Shown in pieces: positions 17,943 to 25,538 of a stretch of DNA of 64,000 bases (position 1 is its first letter; each line of letters begins with the position of its first letter). Under the pieces are notes generated by a model. The model made no database searches and was not told the DNA's origin. It saw nothing but the letters and a program-made list of their open reading frames with translations. The translations under genes and the position numbers were made by a program. The DNA is from Cellulosimicrobium marinum (GTDB taxonomy: Bacteria; Actinomycetota; Actinomycetes; Actinomycetales; Cellulomonadaceae), in assembly GCF_020551945.1 (NCBI RefSeq), contig NZ_JAJBZH010000005.1, positions 310,001 to 374,000 on the forward strand. Reading direction: 5' to 3'.

Positions 17943-18743
17943 TTACGTCGCGGCGCGCCATCGGCGGACGAGCTCCTCACTCGGGTTGCCCCAGTCGCCG
18001 TCGACCCAGAGGCTGTCGACGAAGCCGTCGGCGGTGACCAGTGGCGTGCCATCTCGCTCTGTGAATCGGCCGAGCGCGCGAAGATCTGCGAGTGACCATT
18101 CGCTCTCCACTCTGCCGAACAGCCCTCCGTAAGTGATCTGGGTGAGGGCAAGGATCGCGCTTCGTACGTCGCTCGGATCCAGCCCGTGTGCGAGGAGCTG
18201 ATCGTGGACTGCGTTCGGTAGCGGGCCATCGGGCCCGACGTGGACGAGGGGGTGACCGTCGTGCCAGGCATTGAAGGTGTCGGGGGTGACCGTGGCGTAC
18301 TGCCACAGATGGTCCTCGAGAGTCGCGAGTTCGACGCAGTCCAGGCCGACGGACTCGCGCCAACGACGGAACGTCACCAGGGCGACTGCCTGCCTCGCTC
18401 GAATCGAGAGATCCGAGTGTGCCGCCGGCGTCGACCAGGAGAGATTGCCCCGGTCCACCGGATACAGCACGGCAGGATCATCGACTCCCCACGGCGACAG
18501 GTCGACGACGTTGAACGTGCGTCGTTCGCGTGGCCGGTAGGCCTGATGGCGGGGCCGGCACGCGATCTGGACCTCGATCGGGAACTTCGCGTGCCGGTTC
18601 ATTACACCGGCCGCGTCTATGACCGTCGGCTTCTCTTGAAGGTGATGGGTGTGGCCGTCGGCATCGGTGAACTCGATCTGGACAACTCCGGGCTGGGGGT
18701 CGTCGCTTACCCATCGGGTGGCCATGGCTCGCAGCAGCAGCAC
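17943..18743 (-). CDS. Unrecognised 266-residue protein, possibly a fusion
   Basis: The first 65 or so residues (RWVSDDPQPGVVQIEFTDADG ... FPIEVQIACRP) look like a small beta-rich actinobacterial domain of unknown function. From about residue 66 the sequence changes character (RERRTFNVVDLSPWGVDDP ...), with Trp-rich helical segments to the end (DSLWVDGDWGNPSEELVRRWRAAT). The break at CRPRHQAYRPRERR could be a gene fusion. GGGAGG lies 8 nt before the GTG at 18743; an internal ATG at 18725 is less likely. A minus-strand promoter is present upstream. Lower GC suggests transfer. No function is assigned. Confidence 0.6.
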   Translation of the reverse strand: MLLLRAMATRWVSDDPQPGVVQIEFTDADGHTHHLQEKPTVIDAAGVMNRHAKFPIEVQIACRPRHQAYRPRERRTFNVVDLSPWGVDDPAVLYPVDRGNLSWSTPAAHSDLSIRARQAVALVTFRRWRESVGLDCVELATLEDHLWQYATVTPDTFNAWHDGHPLVHVGPDGPLPNAVHDQLLAHGLDPSDVRSAILALTQITYGGLFGRVESEWSLADLRALGRFTERDGTPLVTADGFVDSLWVDGDWGNPSEELVRRWRAAT

Positions 18744-18813
18744 GCTCGCATCCTCCCAGACCGCTCGCCAGTTGAACGCTCGGGCGTGGCTGCCACCAAG
18801 TAGAGGACGAGGC

Positions 18814-18843
18814 TTTCTAGGACGGGAGTTTCTACACTTCCAA
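18814..18843 (-). promoter_or_regulatory. Promoter of the 18743 minus-strand gene
   Basis: On the minus strand TTGGAA (18838-18843), an 18-nt spacer and TAGAAA (18814-18819). Transcription would start near 18807, giving a leader of about 64 nt with GGGAGG before the GTG. Confidence 0.4.
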
Positions 18844-19156
18844 CTGAAAGCCCTCGACGTGGCTCACCCTCCGTGCGAGCACCCAACGTGCGTACCTGCC
18901 TGCTCCGTGTTCGCCTTTCCGGAGGACGAGGCGAAGCGGTTCGTCAGGTGACTGCCAGTTGACCGCAGTGTTCACGATGCCTGAGGTGCTCTATGCCCGA
19001 GCCAGGTCGGAGATGTACTTTCCGTAGTCGGCTCCTGAGACGGCAGCGTGACCTGCGGCGAGGCGGAAAGGGTCGATCGGCGTTTGCGCGCCAACGGCGA
19101 CGGGAAGGTGCCGCTGACCTGCAGCGACGCTGTCATCGCACCTGGGGTGCGAGCTC

Positions 19157-19171
19157 TTGCATCTGATGCAA
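19157..19171. repeat. 15-bp inverted repeat
   Basis: TTGCATC-T-GATGCAA, arms of 7 bp with a 1-nt centre. It lies 20 bp from the AT-rich palindrome at 19192-19205. Confidence 0.7.
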
Positions 19172-19191
19172 CTTGCACCACTTGCCCGCCG

Positions 19192-19205
19192 ATAATGTAC
19201 ATTAT
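19192..19205. repeat. Perfect AT-rich 14-bp palindrome
   Basis: ATAATGTACATTAT, a perfect palindrome and by far the most AT-rich short sequence in the window. It includes the ATG (on the minus strand) of a doubtful 76-codon frame. It resembles operators of small toxin-antitoxin or regulator genes. Confidence 0.75.
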
Positions 19206-19271
19206 GTCATTTCGCCCTGGCGACGGGCGCGTGACGCATCACCGGAGCGCCTCGCACCCTCTCCCCGAGAC

Positions 19272-19721
19272 ATGACGACAACACTCGCCCTGCAGGCGCC
19301 TCGACAGGTCGCGTCGCACCGACGGTCCGTGCACCTGCTCGGCGCACCTACGGTCGAGGCGGTACGGGAACTCCGCACCGTACCGGGCGGCGGCACGAGG
19401 TTCCGACGTGCCGGGTCTCGACCTGGCGAGCTCCGGCATGACTGGTCTCGGCACATCCTGGCCGCCGCCCGGCTCGCCGCCTCGGTGCTGCTCGGCACGC
19501 TGACCGTGGCCGTCTTCCTCGTCGCCGCCGGCGGCGTCGCCCTGGCGGCCGCTGCGACATGGGCATGGCGCACGACATCCCCCGTCCGCGCCCAACCGCC
19601 CGCCGCCCCGCCGTCGACACCGGCGACCCGACCCGGCACCACGAACGAGCGCCCGAGACCTCGGCCGACCGGCGCCCGTCCGAGCCTGGCCAGGGATCGT
19701 CAACTCGGCTACGATCTCTAG
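19272..19721 (+). CDS. Possible small membrane protein
   Basis: A 149-residue frame from the ATG at 19272 (MTTTLALQAPRQVASHRR). One strongly hydrophobic stretch (about residues 60-95, AAARLAASVLLGTLTVAVFLVAAGGVALAAAATWAW) would span the membrane, followed by a Pro/Arg/Thr-rich tail. The layout resembles small anchored actinobacterial proteins seen near LysM or LexA genes, but no domain is recognised and only weak GAGA precedes the start. It may be a remnant. Confidence 0.4.
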   Translation: MTTTLALQAPRQVASHRRSVHLLGAPTVEAVRELRTVPGGGTRFRRAGSRPGELRHDWSRHILAAARLAASVLLGTLTVAVFLVAAGGVALAAAATWAWRTTSPVRAQPPAAPPSTPATRPGTTNERPRPRPTGARPSLARDRQLGYDL

Positions 19722-20112
19722 AATCGGACATAGGGCCCAAACCATTGTGTTTAGGTCAACAGCGTGCTGTCGTACAGTCGTGCAAGCCGTCGCCGACCCC
19801 AACCTCGCGGACGTGCGTCCGGGCCTCCTCCCAACCTTCGTTCCCACCTTCCTTCCCGCCCTCCTCCCCACGCAGCCTCCGTGAGCACAGCGCCCGACGA
19901 GGTCGCACCGCGACTCTTCCCTCTCCCGGACGCGTCCCACGGCACCCGTCCCCTGTCCTGGCTGCTGCTCCCCCGACGGTGCCCGTCGCCGTCCCCGGCA
20001 ATCCCTCCCCGACGCCACCCGGACGGACCGCACCCGCTCTGACCTGCGATGTCGGTGCCGCGACCTAGGATCCGGAGGGACGTTACCCGGCATCGAGAGG
20101 AGCACGAGAGGG
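19722..20112. other. Non-coding stretch before the recombinase gene
   Basis: No supported gene. It contains the short palindrome ACAGC-GT-GCTGT near 19760 and CT-rich runs. The promoter-like TAGGAT (20066-20071) near the right end probably serves the recombinase. No tRNA or attachment-site duplication was noticed. Confidence 0.5.
20066..20071 (+). promoter_or_regulatory. Probable -10 element of the recombinase gene
   Basis: TAGGAT, 41 nt before the ATG at 20113. The expected leader carries GAGGAG and GAGAGG. Confidence 0.4.
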
Positions 20113-21198
20113 ATGGTCGCCCCGCCCCGGCTGGAGCGCGTCACGGTGCAGGAGGCCGCCGACCGGTACCTCGCGAGCGTCGCCGCGCAGACGGTCCGTG
20201 GCGTGCTCTCCGCGACCACGCGGCGCAGCTGGGAGCGTGACGTCCGCGAGTTCACCACCCTCGTCGGTCCCTCCCGGATCCTCGACGACGTGACGGGCGA
20301 GGACGTGGACGACGTCCTCGTGCGCTACCAGGTCACCCCGGACCGGCGCTACCAGGACCCCGCGCGCAAGCCGGGCGCCGTCGGCCGCTCGACCGCGACC
20401 GTGAACCGCTTCCGGCAGTCGGTGACCCGGTTCTTCTCCCACGCCACCCGGGAGGGGTGGGTCCAGGCGGACCCGATGCAGTGGGCCGCTCCCCCCGCGC
20501 CGCTGCGCGAGGGTCTGCGCGTGGCCCGCACGGCGCTGTCCGCCGGGTCCGCGGCGTCCCTGCTCTCCGTCGCCACGGACGAGGTCCCCTCGGGGACCGT
20601 GGCGCGCCAGGACCACGACCTGCGCGTGCGTGACCGCCTCGTCGTCGCCCTCCTGCTCGTCCTCGGCCCGCGCGTGTCCGAGCTCGTCCGGGCTGACCTC
20701 GACGACTTCTCGCGCGAACCCGGGACGACCCGGTGGCGCATCCAGGGCAAGGGGGGCCACGTCCGCACGGTCACCCTCTCCCCTCCTCTGGCCGCCGCGC
20801 TGGAGGAGTACGTCACCCGCCAGCGCCCCGGCCTCGCGGCGCGCCGCCCCGACGACGCCGACGCCCGGCGCGCGCTCCTGCTGTCGTGGCGCGGGCGCCG
20901 CATCGACGCCCAGGCCGTGCGCGCCCTCCTGCGCCGGTGCGTCGCCCGCATGCCGGACCAGTACCGGCGCGAGGCCACCCCGCACGCGCTGCGCCACACC
21001 ACCGCGACCCTCCTCGCCGCCGACGGCTGGGACGTCAAGGTCGTCGCCGAGCTCCTCGGGCACGCGTCCATCGCCACCACGGGCGTCTACCTCGACCGGA
21101 TCGAGGGCGAGCTCGCCGCCGCGATCCGTGCGCACCCGCTCAGCGGCGCCCTCGCCGGCCCCGCCGAGGACCACCGGACGCAGGACGGCCCGGAGTAG
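20113..21198 (+). CDS. Tyrosine recombinase/integrase (XerC/D-like)
   Basis: A 361-residue tyrosine recombinase with a SAM-like N-terminal core-binding domain (about 10-125) and a complete catalytic domain: R187 (GPRVSEL), K213 (QGKGGHVRTV), H291 and R294 (TPHALRHTT), H317 (LLGHAS) and nucleophile Y326 (TTGVYL). It should cut and rejoin DNA at specific sites. Its GC content and codon use match the host, and no phage or plasmid genes lie beside it, so it looks resident rather than part of a recent element. GAGAGG precedes the ATG. Its TAG stop forms the -10 hexamer of the next gene. Confidence 0.88.
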   Translation: MVAPPRLERVTVQEAADRYLASVAAQTVRGVLSATTRRSWERDVREFTTLVGPSRILDDVTGEDVDDVLVRYQVTPDRRYQDPARKPGAVGRSTATVNRFRQSVTRFFSHATREGWVQADPMQWAAPPAPLREGLRVARTALSAGSAASLLSVATDEVPSGTVARQDHDLRVRDRLVVALLLVLGPRVSELVRADLDDFSREPGTTRWRIQGKGGHVRTVTLSPPLAAALEEYVTRQRPGLAARRPDDADARRALLLSWRGRRIDAQAVRALLRRCVARMPDQYRREATPHALRHTTATLLAADGWDVKVVAELLGHASIATTGVYLDRIEGELAAAIRAHPLSGALAGPAEDHRTQDGPE

Positions 21199-21201
21199 TC
21201 T
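21196..21201 (+). promoter_or_regulatory. Leaderless -10 hexamer made from the recombinase stop codon
   Basis: TAGTCT, whose TAG (21196-21198) is the stop codon of the recombinase. Seven nt separate it from the ATG at 21209. Confidence 0.6.
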
Positions 21202-21208
21202 GCGCTGC

Positions 21209-22645
21209 ATGGCCGTGAACCGGCACGACGAGGCGTTGCGGCGGCTCGAGCTCGTCGAGGACGAGGACGCCGCACCGGACGACGGCGCCCCGGACCAGGC
21301 CGGCCCGGACGACCCGCCCGCGCCCCGCCGTCGGGCACGGCACCCGCGCCGGCGCCACCTGGTCCTCGCCGTCGCGGGCGTCGCCGCGGTGGCGGGCGCG
21401 TTCGTGGTCAGCAGCCTCGGCCAGGGATGGTCGGACCGCACGGCGCTGCGCGACGCCGCCGGAGGAGTCACCTCCCTCGCGACCGCCCCCGGCGAGCAGT
21501 GGCGCGTGGCCACGACGAGCCCCCAGGTGTGGTCCGTGGGTGACGTCCTCGCCGTCACGGACGGTGAGGACCTCGTCGGGCTGTCCCCCGCGGACGGCAC
21601 CCGGACCTGGACGACGGCGCTCGCGGACACCCCGCGGTGCGGTCCCGCTCCGGGGACCACCGGCCGTGCCGGGGCGGGGACGCTCGTGTGCCTCACGGGG
21701 CCGGAGCACGACCCGGACGCGTGGGTCGTGGACGCGGACGGCCGGGTGGTCGCGCGGGCCACCCTCGGGGACGGGCTGGGCCGGGCGCTGGTGGCGCGCG
21801 AGGACGCGGTGCTGCGCTGGGAGCGTGCGGGCGGCGTCGTGTCGGTCGCGGTGCAGGACCCGACCGACGGCACGGTGCGCTGGCGTGCCACCTCCGGGCC
21901 GGACGACATCCCAATGGCGGACGTGTGCCGCCCTCAGGTCGCCGGCACGGCCGCGGCGCGCGTCGAGCACGGGCTCGTGGTGCTCGAGGGGTGTCGGGTG
22001 AGCGCGGCGTTCACGCTCGACGGGGTGCGCGTCGACGACCCGTCGGAGGCGGTGACCGTCCAGGTGCTGCCCGCCCCCGCGGGCAGGTTCCTGCGCACGA
22101 CGACGGCGTCGACGTCGGGGACGGTGCTCCTCACCCAGCTCGTGGACCCGGACGGCGCCGTCGAGCGGTTCCTGCCGGGCCGACCTCTGGTCGCGCGCTC
22201 GTCGGACGGCACCGCGGACCCGACCCGCCTGCTCGCCGTGCCGAGCGGGCTGCAGGCGGTGGACCCGCGCGGGAACGAGCGGTGGACCCTGAGCGGCAAC
22301 GTCGGCCAGGTCCTCGTCGTCGCCGACGGCACGGCGGTGCTCGACCGGGGGTACGTCGTCGCGGCTGTGGACCTCGCGTCGGGCCAGGAGAGGTGGACGT
22401 GGGCGCGTCACGAGCTCGGCACCCGGGACACCGTCGTGGGCGCGTTCACGGACGGGCAGGTCGCCGCCCTCGTGGTGGCGTCCCCGGCCGACCCGCGGAC
22501 CTCTCGCGTCGTCGGGCTGCACCTCGACGACGGCAGCGTCGCGTGGGATACACGGGTCGAGGGCGACGGGTCGGGGTTCGTCGCTCTCGACGGGCGCCTG
22601 CTGCGGCTCGACACGGTCCAGGGCACGCTCGTCGGCTACGGGTGA
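21209..22645 (+). CDS. Membrane-anchored PQQ-like beta-propeller protein
   Basis: A 478-residue protein with an acidic/Pro-rich cytoplasmic N terminus, one membrane helix (LVLAVAGVAAVAGAFVVSSLG, about residues 46-66) and a large extracytoplasmic domain. That domain has repeated blades of the type DGTRTWTTALAD, DGTVRWRATSG, GNERWTLSGN, GQERWTWARH and DGSVAWDTRVEG, which is the PQQ-binding-like or BamB-type propeller pattern. There are no clear quinone-binding catalytic residues, so an outer-surface binding or scaffold role is more likely than dehydrogenase activity. The start is leaderless. Confidence 0.78.
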   Translation: MAVNRHDEALRRLELVEDEDAAPDDGAPDQAGPDDPPAPRRRARHPRRRHLVLAVAGVAAVAGAFVVSSLGQGWSDRTALRDAAGGVTSLATAPGEQWRVATTSPQVWSVGDVLAVTDGEDLVGLSPADGTRTWTTALADTPRCGPAPGTTGRAGAGTLVCLTGPEHDPDAWVVDADGRVVARATLGDGLGRALVAREDAVLRWERAGGVVSVAVQDPTDGTVRWRATSGPDDIPMADVCRPQVAGTAAARVEHGLVVLEGCRVSAAFTLDGVRVDDPSEAVTVQVLPAPAGRFLRTTTASTSGTVLLTQLVDPDGAVERFLPGRPLVARSSDGTADPTRLLAVPSGLQAVDPRGNERWTLSGNVGQVLVVADGTAVLDRGYVVAAVDLASGQERWTWARHELGTRDTVVGAFTDGQVAALVVASPADPRTSRVVGLHLDDGSVAWDTRVEGDGSGFVALDGRLLRLDTVQGTLVGYG

Positions 22646-22775
22646 CGACACCGCGCACCCGGCCGCGCCCGGTCCTCCGCGGGTGCGAGGCCACGGGGGT
22701 GCCCCCACGCTGGACGGGTAGGGACGCACGCCACCGTCGCGCGCGTCGTCGTGCACCGGACCACAGGAGGTCGCC

Positions 22776-23045
22776 ATGCCACGCCGTTCCCCCGGGCCCA
22801 GCGTCAAGGACCCGGAGCTGTACGAGAAGCTGCGCGACGAGGGCAGCTCGAAGGAGAAGGCTGCACGCGTCGCGAACGCTGCCGCCGGGTCGTCCCGCAA
22901 GGCCGTCGGCCGCAAGGGCGGCAAGGCCGGGGACTACGACGACTGGACCGTGGACGAGCTGAGGAAGCGTGCCGCGGAGATCGGCATCGAGGGCCGGTCC
23001 TCGATGCGCAAGGCCGAGCTGATCGACGCCCTGCGGTCCCACTGA
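22776..23045 (+). CDS. Small Rho_N/SAP-like DNA-binding protein
   Basis: An 89-residue basic protein. The N-terminal half (SVKDPELYEKLRDEGSSKEKAARVANAAA) matches a short conserved actinobacterial segment, and the C-terminal half (YDDWTVDELRKRAAEIGIEGRSSMRKAELIDALR) is a Rho-termination-factor N-terminal or SAP-like helix-extended-helix, expected to bind nucleic acid. AGGAGG lies 7 nt before the ATG. The final codons and stop belong to a 23-bp tandem duplication. Proteins of this type are widespread in Actinobacteria and are not transcription terminators themselves. Confidence 0.8.
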   Translation: MPRRSPGPSVKDPELYEKLRDEGSSKEKAARVANAAAGSSRKAVGRKGGKAGDYDDWTVDELRKRAAEIGIEGRSSMRKAELIDALRSH

Positions 23046-23070
23046 TCGACGCCCTGCGGTCCCACTGATC
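23019..23070 (+). repeat. 23-bp tandem duplication over a stop codon
   Basis: Two identical 23-bp units (23019-23041 and 23042-23064) beginning CTGATCGACGCCCTG, then the first bases of a third. The second unit lies after the stop of the Rho_N/SAP-like gene, so it repeats its last coding bases in non-coding DNA. Confidence 0.9.
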
Positions 23071-23123
23071 GGGTCCGGCCGTGGCGCGGGCGCCGCTCGG
23101 GTCGCGGCCGCGGGTACGACGGC

Positions 23124-23129
23124 TACGGT
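23124..23129 (+). promoter_or_regulatory. Leaderless -10 hexamer of the phospholipase D gene
   Basis: TACGGT followed by 6 nt and the GTG at 23136. Confidence 0.5.
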
Positions 23130-23135
23130 GAGCAC

Positions 23136-24389
23136 GTGCGCTCCCCGAACCACTCCCCCTGGCAGTACGCGCGGCGGGTCCTCGCGCGCGCCGTCGTCGC
23201 CGCGGTCGCGGTCCCCGCGACGGTCGCGGCCGCCCTCGTCGTGACGGACGCGATCCGCAAGCGTCGCAACACCGTCGAGGCGTCGTTCCCCCGGTCCTCG
23301 CCGGACCCGGTCGAGGTCGCCGGGACCACCACGACGGTCTTCACGTACGGCGACGACGTGTACCGGGAGATGCTCGCCGCGATCCGTGGGGCGCAGCGCT
23401 GCATCCTGCTGGAGACCTACATCTGGAAGGCGGACAGCGTCGGGGAGGAGTTCCGGCAGGCGCTCGTGGAGGCGAGCGCGCGCGGCGTGGACGTGTTCGT
23501 CGTGTACGACGGGTTCGCGAACCTCGTCGTCCCCCGCGACTTCTACGACCTGCCGCCCGCGGTGCACGTGATCCGCTACCCCGTGTTCCGGCCGGGGATC
23601 CTCCTGCTCAACGTCCGCAAGTCGGGGCGGGACCACCGCAAGATCCTCGTCGTGGACGACGAGGTCGGGTTCGTCGGCGGGTACAACATCGGCGCCCTGT
23701 ACGCGACGCAGTGGCGTGACACGCACGTGCGGGTCGAAGGGCCCGGCGTGTGGGAGCTGCGCAACGCGTTCGTCGACTTCTGGAACGCGAACCGGGCGTC
23801 CGGTCAGCCGCTGCTGTCCGACCCAGGGTCGGTGCACTGGGAGCCGAGCCTGCGCGCGGCGCGCAACGCCCCGGCGCACCTCGTGTTCCCCATCCGCGGG
23901 ATCTACCTCGACGCGATCGACCGTGCGAGCTCGCACGTCTACATCACGCAGGCGTACTTCATCCCCGACCGGGAGATCCTCGCGGCGCTGCTCACGGCGG
24001 CGGCGCGCGGCGTCGACGTGCGCGTCCTGGTGCCGGAGCGGTCCAACCACGTCGTCGCGGACTGGCTCTCGCGCGGCCTCTACAGCGCCCTGCTGCGCGG
24101 CGGCGTGCGGATCCACCTGTACGAGAACGCCATGGTGCACGCGAAGACCGCGACGATCGACGGCCGGTGGACCACGATCGGCACGGCGAACATCGACCGG
24201 CTGTCGCTCACGGGCAACTACGAGGTCAACCTCGAGATCACCGACCGGGGCGTGGCGGAGCAGATGGAGAAGGTGTTCGACGTCGACCTCACCAACACGC
24301 GCGAGCTGACGCTCGCCGAGTGGGACGAGCGGTCCGTCGTCGCGAAGCTCGGCGAGGTGCTGCTCACCCCGCTCCGACCGCTGCTGTAG
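23136..24389 (+). CDS. Phospholipase D-superfamily protein, cardiolipin synthase-like
   Basis: A 417-residue protein with one N-terminal membrane helix (about residues 15-40) and two PLD half-sites. HKD motif 1 is HRKILVVDDEVGFVGG and motif 2 is HAKTATIDGRWTTIGTAN, each with H-x-K-x4-D. The order and spacing fit bacterial cardiolipin synthases (ClsA/B type), which join phosphatidylglycerol units at the membrane; another phosphatidyl transfer is possible. The start GTG is leaderless. It ends 5 bp from the stop of the convergent DUF2510 gene. Confidence 0.85.
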   Translation: MRSPNHSPWQYARRVLARAVVAAVAVPATVAAALVVTDAIRKRRNTVEASFPRSSPDPVEVAGTTTTVFTYGDDVYREMLAAIRGAQRCILLETYIWKADSVGEEFRQALVEASARGVDVFVVYDGFANLVVPRDFYDLPPAVHVIRYPVFRPGILLLNVRKSGRDHRKILVVDDEVGFVGGYNIGALYATQWRDTHVRVEGPGVWELRNAFVDFWNANRASGQPLLSDPGSVHWEPSLRAARNAPAHLVFPIRGIYLDAIDRASSHVYITQAYFIPDREILAALLTAAARGVDVRVLVPERSNHVVADWLSRGLYSALLRGGVRIHLYENAMVHAKTATIDGRWTTIGTANIDRLSLTGNYEVNLEITDRGVAEQMEKVFDVDLTNTRELTLAEWDERSVVAKLGEVLLTPLRPLL

Positions 24390-24394
24390 TCCCG

Positions 24395-24676
24395 CTACTC
24401 GCAGACGTGCGGCGACTCCCCGCACACCACGTCCCGCAGCCCGCCGTGGACGTCCTGCACCACCCGCGCGACGAGCACGGTCGTCAGGGCGGCCACGGCG
24501 AGCACGAGCACGAGCGCGACGACCGTGAGGAGCACGGCCCGCCCCTGCGGGCGGGGCCCGGTCCTCAGGTGGGGCCTTGTCCTCAGCTGGGGCGTCCACG
24601 CGCGGCCGTCGAACCACCGCTCGGAGGGCGAGCCCCACGGGTCGGGGTACCACCCCGGCGGGTGCGCGGGGGTCAC
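24395..24676 (-). CDS. DUF2510 membrane protein
   Basis: A 93-residue protein. Residues 6-32 (PPGWYPDPWGSPSERWFDGRAWTPQ) are the DUF2510 motif, which is typical of actinobacterial membrane proteins. A membrane helix follows (VLLTVVALVLVLAVAALTTVLVARVV) and then a short tail with two Cys (VVCGESPHVCE) outside. The GTG start overlaps the stop of the MBL-fold gene (GTGA, 24673-24676), so it is translationally coupled to it. Function unknown. Confidence 0.8.
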   Translation of the reverse strand: MTPAHPPGWYPDPWGSPSERWFDGRAWTPQLRTRPHLRTGPRPQGRAVLLTVVALVLVLAVAALTTVLVARVVQDVHGGLRDVVCGESPHVCE

Positions 24677-25518
24677 GTGTGCCCGACCTCCGTCCGACCG
24701 GTCTCCGCCGCCTCCTCCTCGGGCCGTGGGGGCACGCTCTCGTCCTGCTCCAGGTGAGGCGGTTCGGCGTACTCGGGGTGCTCGGCGAGGACGGCGGCGG
24801 CCACCGACCCGGCGGTGCCGTCGAGACCGCCGGCCGCCACGTCCAGGGCCTGCCCGACGGCGAGCGGCCGGTACGCGTACGTCCCGCCCGTGCGCCCCTC
24901 GCCCAGGAGCCGGTCGACGAGGGCGCGACCGGCCGGGCTCAGCAGGGCGTCGTGGACGGGCACGACGACGTGCGGGTCCACGGCCCGCACGGTGTCGATC
25001 GTCTCGCCGAGCCGCAGCCACGGTCCGCTCACGGGCGCGAGGAGCACGTCGAGGCGCGCCTCCTGCGGCGCGGCCGGGACGGTCACGTCGAACGAGTCGC
25101 CCGGGTGCAGCAGCGTCGCGCCGTCGCCGCGCACGAGGTAGGTGACGTGGGCGGGCGGGTCGATGTCGGGGTGGATCGCCGCGTGCCGGCCTCCTCCGAC
25201 GACCACGTCCAGCGCGCCCAGGTGCAGGTGCTCCCCCGGGGCGACCCCCTGGACACGGTCCCCGTCCTCCTCCGGCAGGTGCGTGCGCAGCGTCGCGACC
25301 GCCGCCTCGGGCGCCCGCACCGTCAGGCCCGGCCGTCGTGCAAGTGCCGCCCCGATCGCCGCCGGGTCGGCATGGTCCGGGTGCTCGTGGGTGAGGAGCA
25401 GGACGTCCGCGCGGTGCAGCGCCGAGGCCGTGTCGCTGAACGTGCCCGGGTCGATCACGACGACCAGGCCGCCGTGCTCCACGCCGACGCAGGCGTGGCC
25501 GTGGAAGATGACGCGCAT
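24673..25518 (-). CDS. MBL-fold metallo-hydrolase, UlaG-like
   Basis: A 281-residue protein. The core of about 210 residues has the metallo-beta-lactamase signature THEHPDHADP (about residues 43-52), a later HPGDSFD and the C-terminal metal site region VVPVHDALLS. The beginning (MRVIFHGHACVGVEHGG) is characteristic of UlaG/RomA-like MBL proteins. The tail of about 40 residues is acidic and disordered. Substrate unknown. It lies 20 bp after the end of pyruvate carboxylase on the same strand and overlaps the DUF2510 gene. Confidence 0.85.
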   Translation of the reverse strand: MRVIFHGHACVGVEHGGLVVVIDPGTFSDTASALHRADVLLLTHEHPDHADPAAIGAALARRPGLTVRAPEAAVATLRTHLPEEDGDRVQGVAPGEHLHLGALDVVVGGGRHAAIHPDIDPPAHVTYLVRGDGATLLHPGDSFDVTVPAAPQEARLDVLLAPVSGPWLRLGETIDTVRAVDPHVVVPVHDALLSPAGRALVDRLLGEGRTGGTYAYRPLAVGQALDVAAGGLDGTAGSVAAAVLAEHPEYAEPPHLEQDESVPPRPEEEAAETGRTEVGHT

Positions 25519-25538
25519 ACGAGTCCCTCGCTCTCGTC

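Larger units (their letters stand above)
18744..19271. other. Gene-poor, lower-GC spacer with palindromes
   Basis: No ORF here is convincing. The minus strand has a 76-codon frame from an ATG at 19202 (MYIIGGQVVQVASD) that lacks coding character after its first 30 codons. Two palindromes stand near its start: 19157-19171 and 19192-19205. The region may hold a decayed gene and its operator. Confidence 0.5.

Noticed and set aside
18972-19202. 76-codon minus-strand ORF as an antitoxin gene
   Set aside because: The first 30 residues look plausible but the rest does not. No toxin partner is adjacent. Kept only as a note with the palindromes.
19764-20042. 92-codon plus-strand ORF before the recombinase
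   Set aside because: Composition is Pro/Ser/Arg with no hydrophobic core and no ribosome site. It reflects CT-rich spacer DNA.
20113-21198. Recombinase as evidence for a prophage or integrative element
   Set aside because: No phage structural, replication or relaxase genes, no tRNA and no flanking att repeats were seen, and its codon use matches the host.
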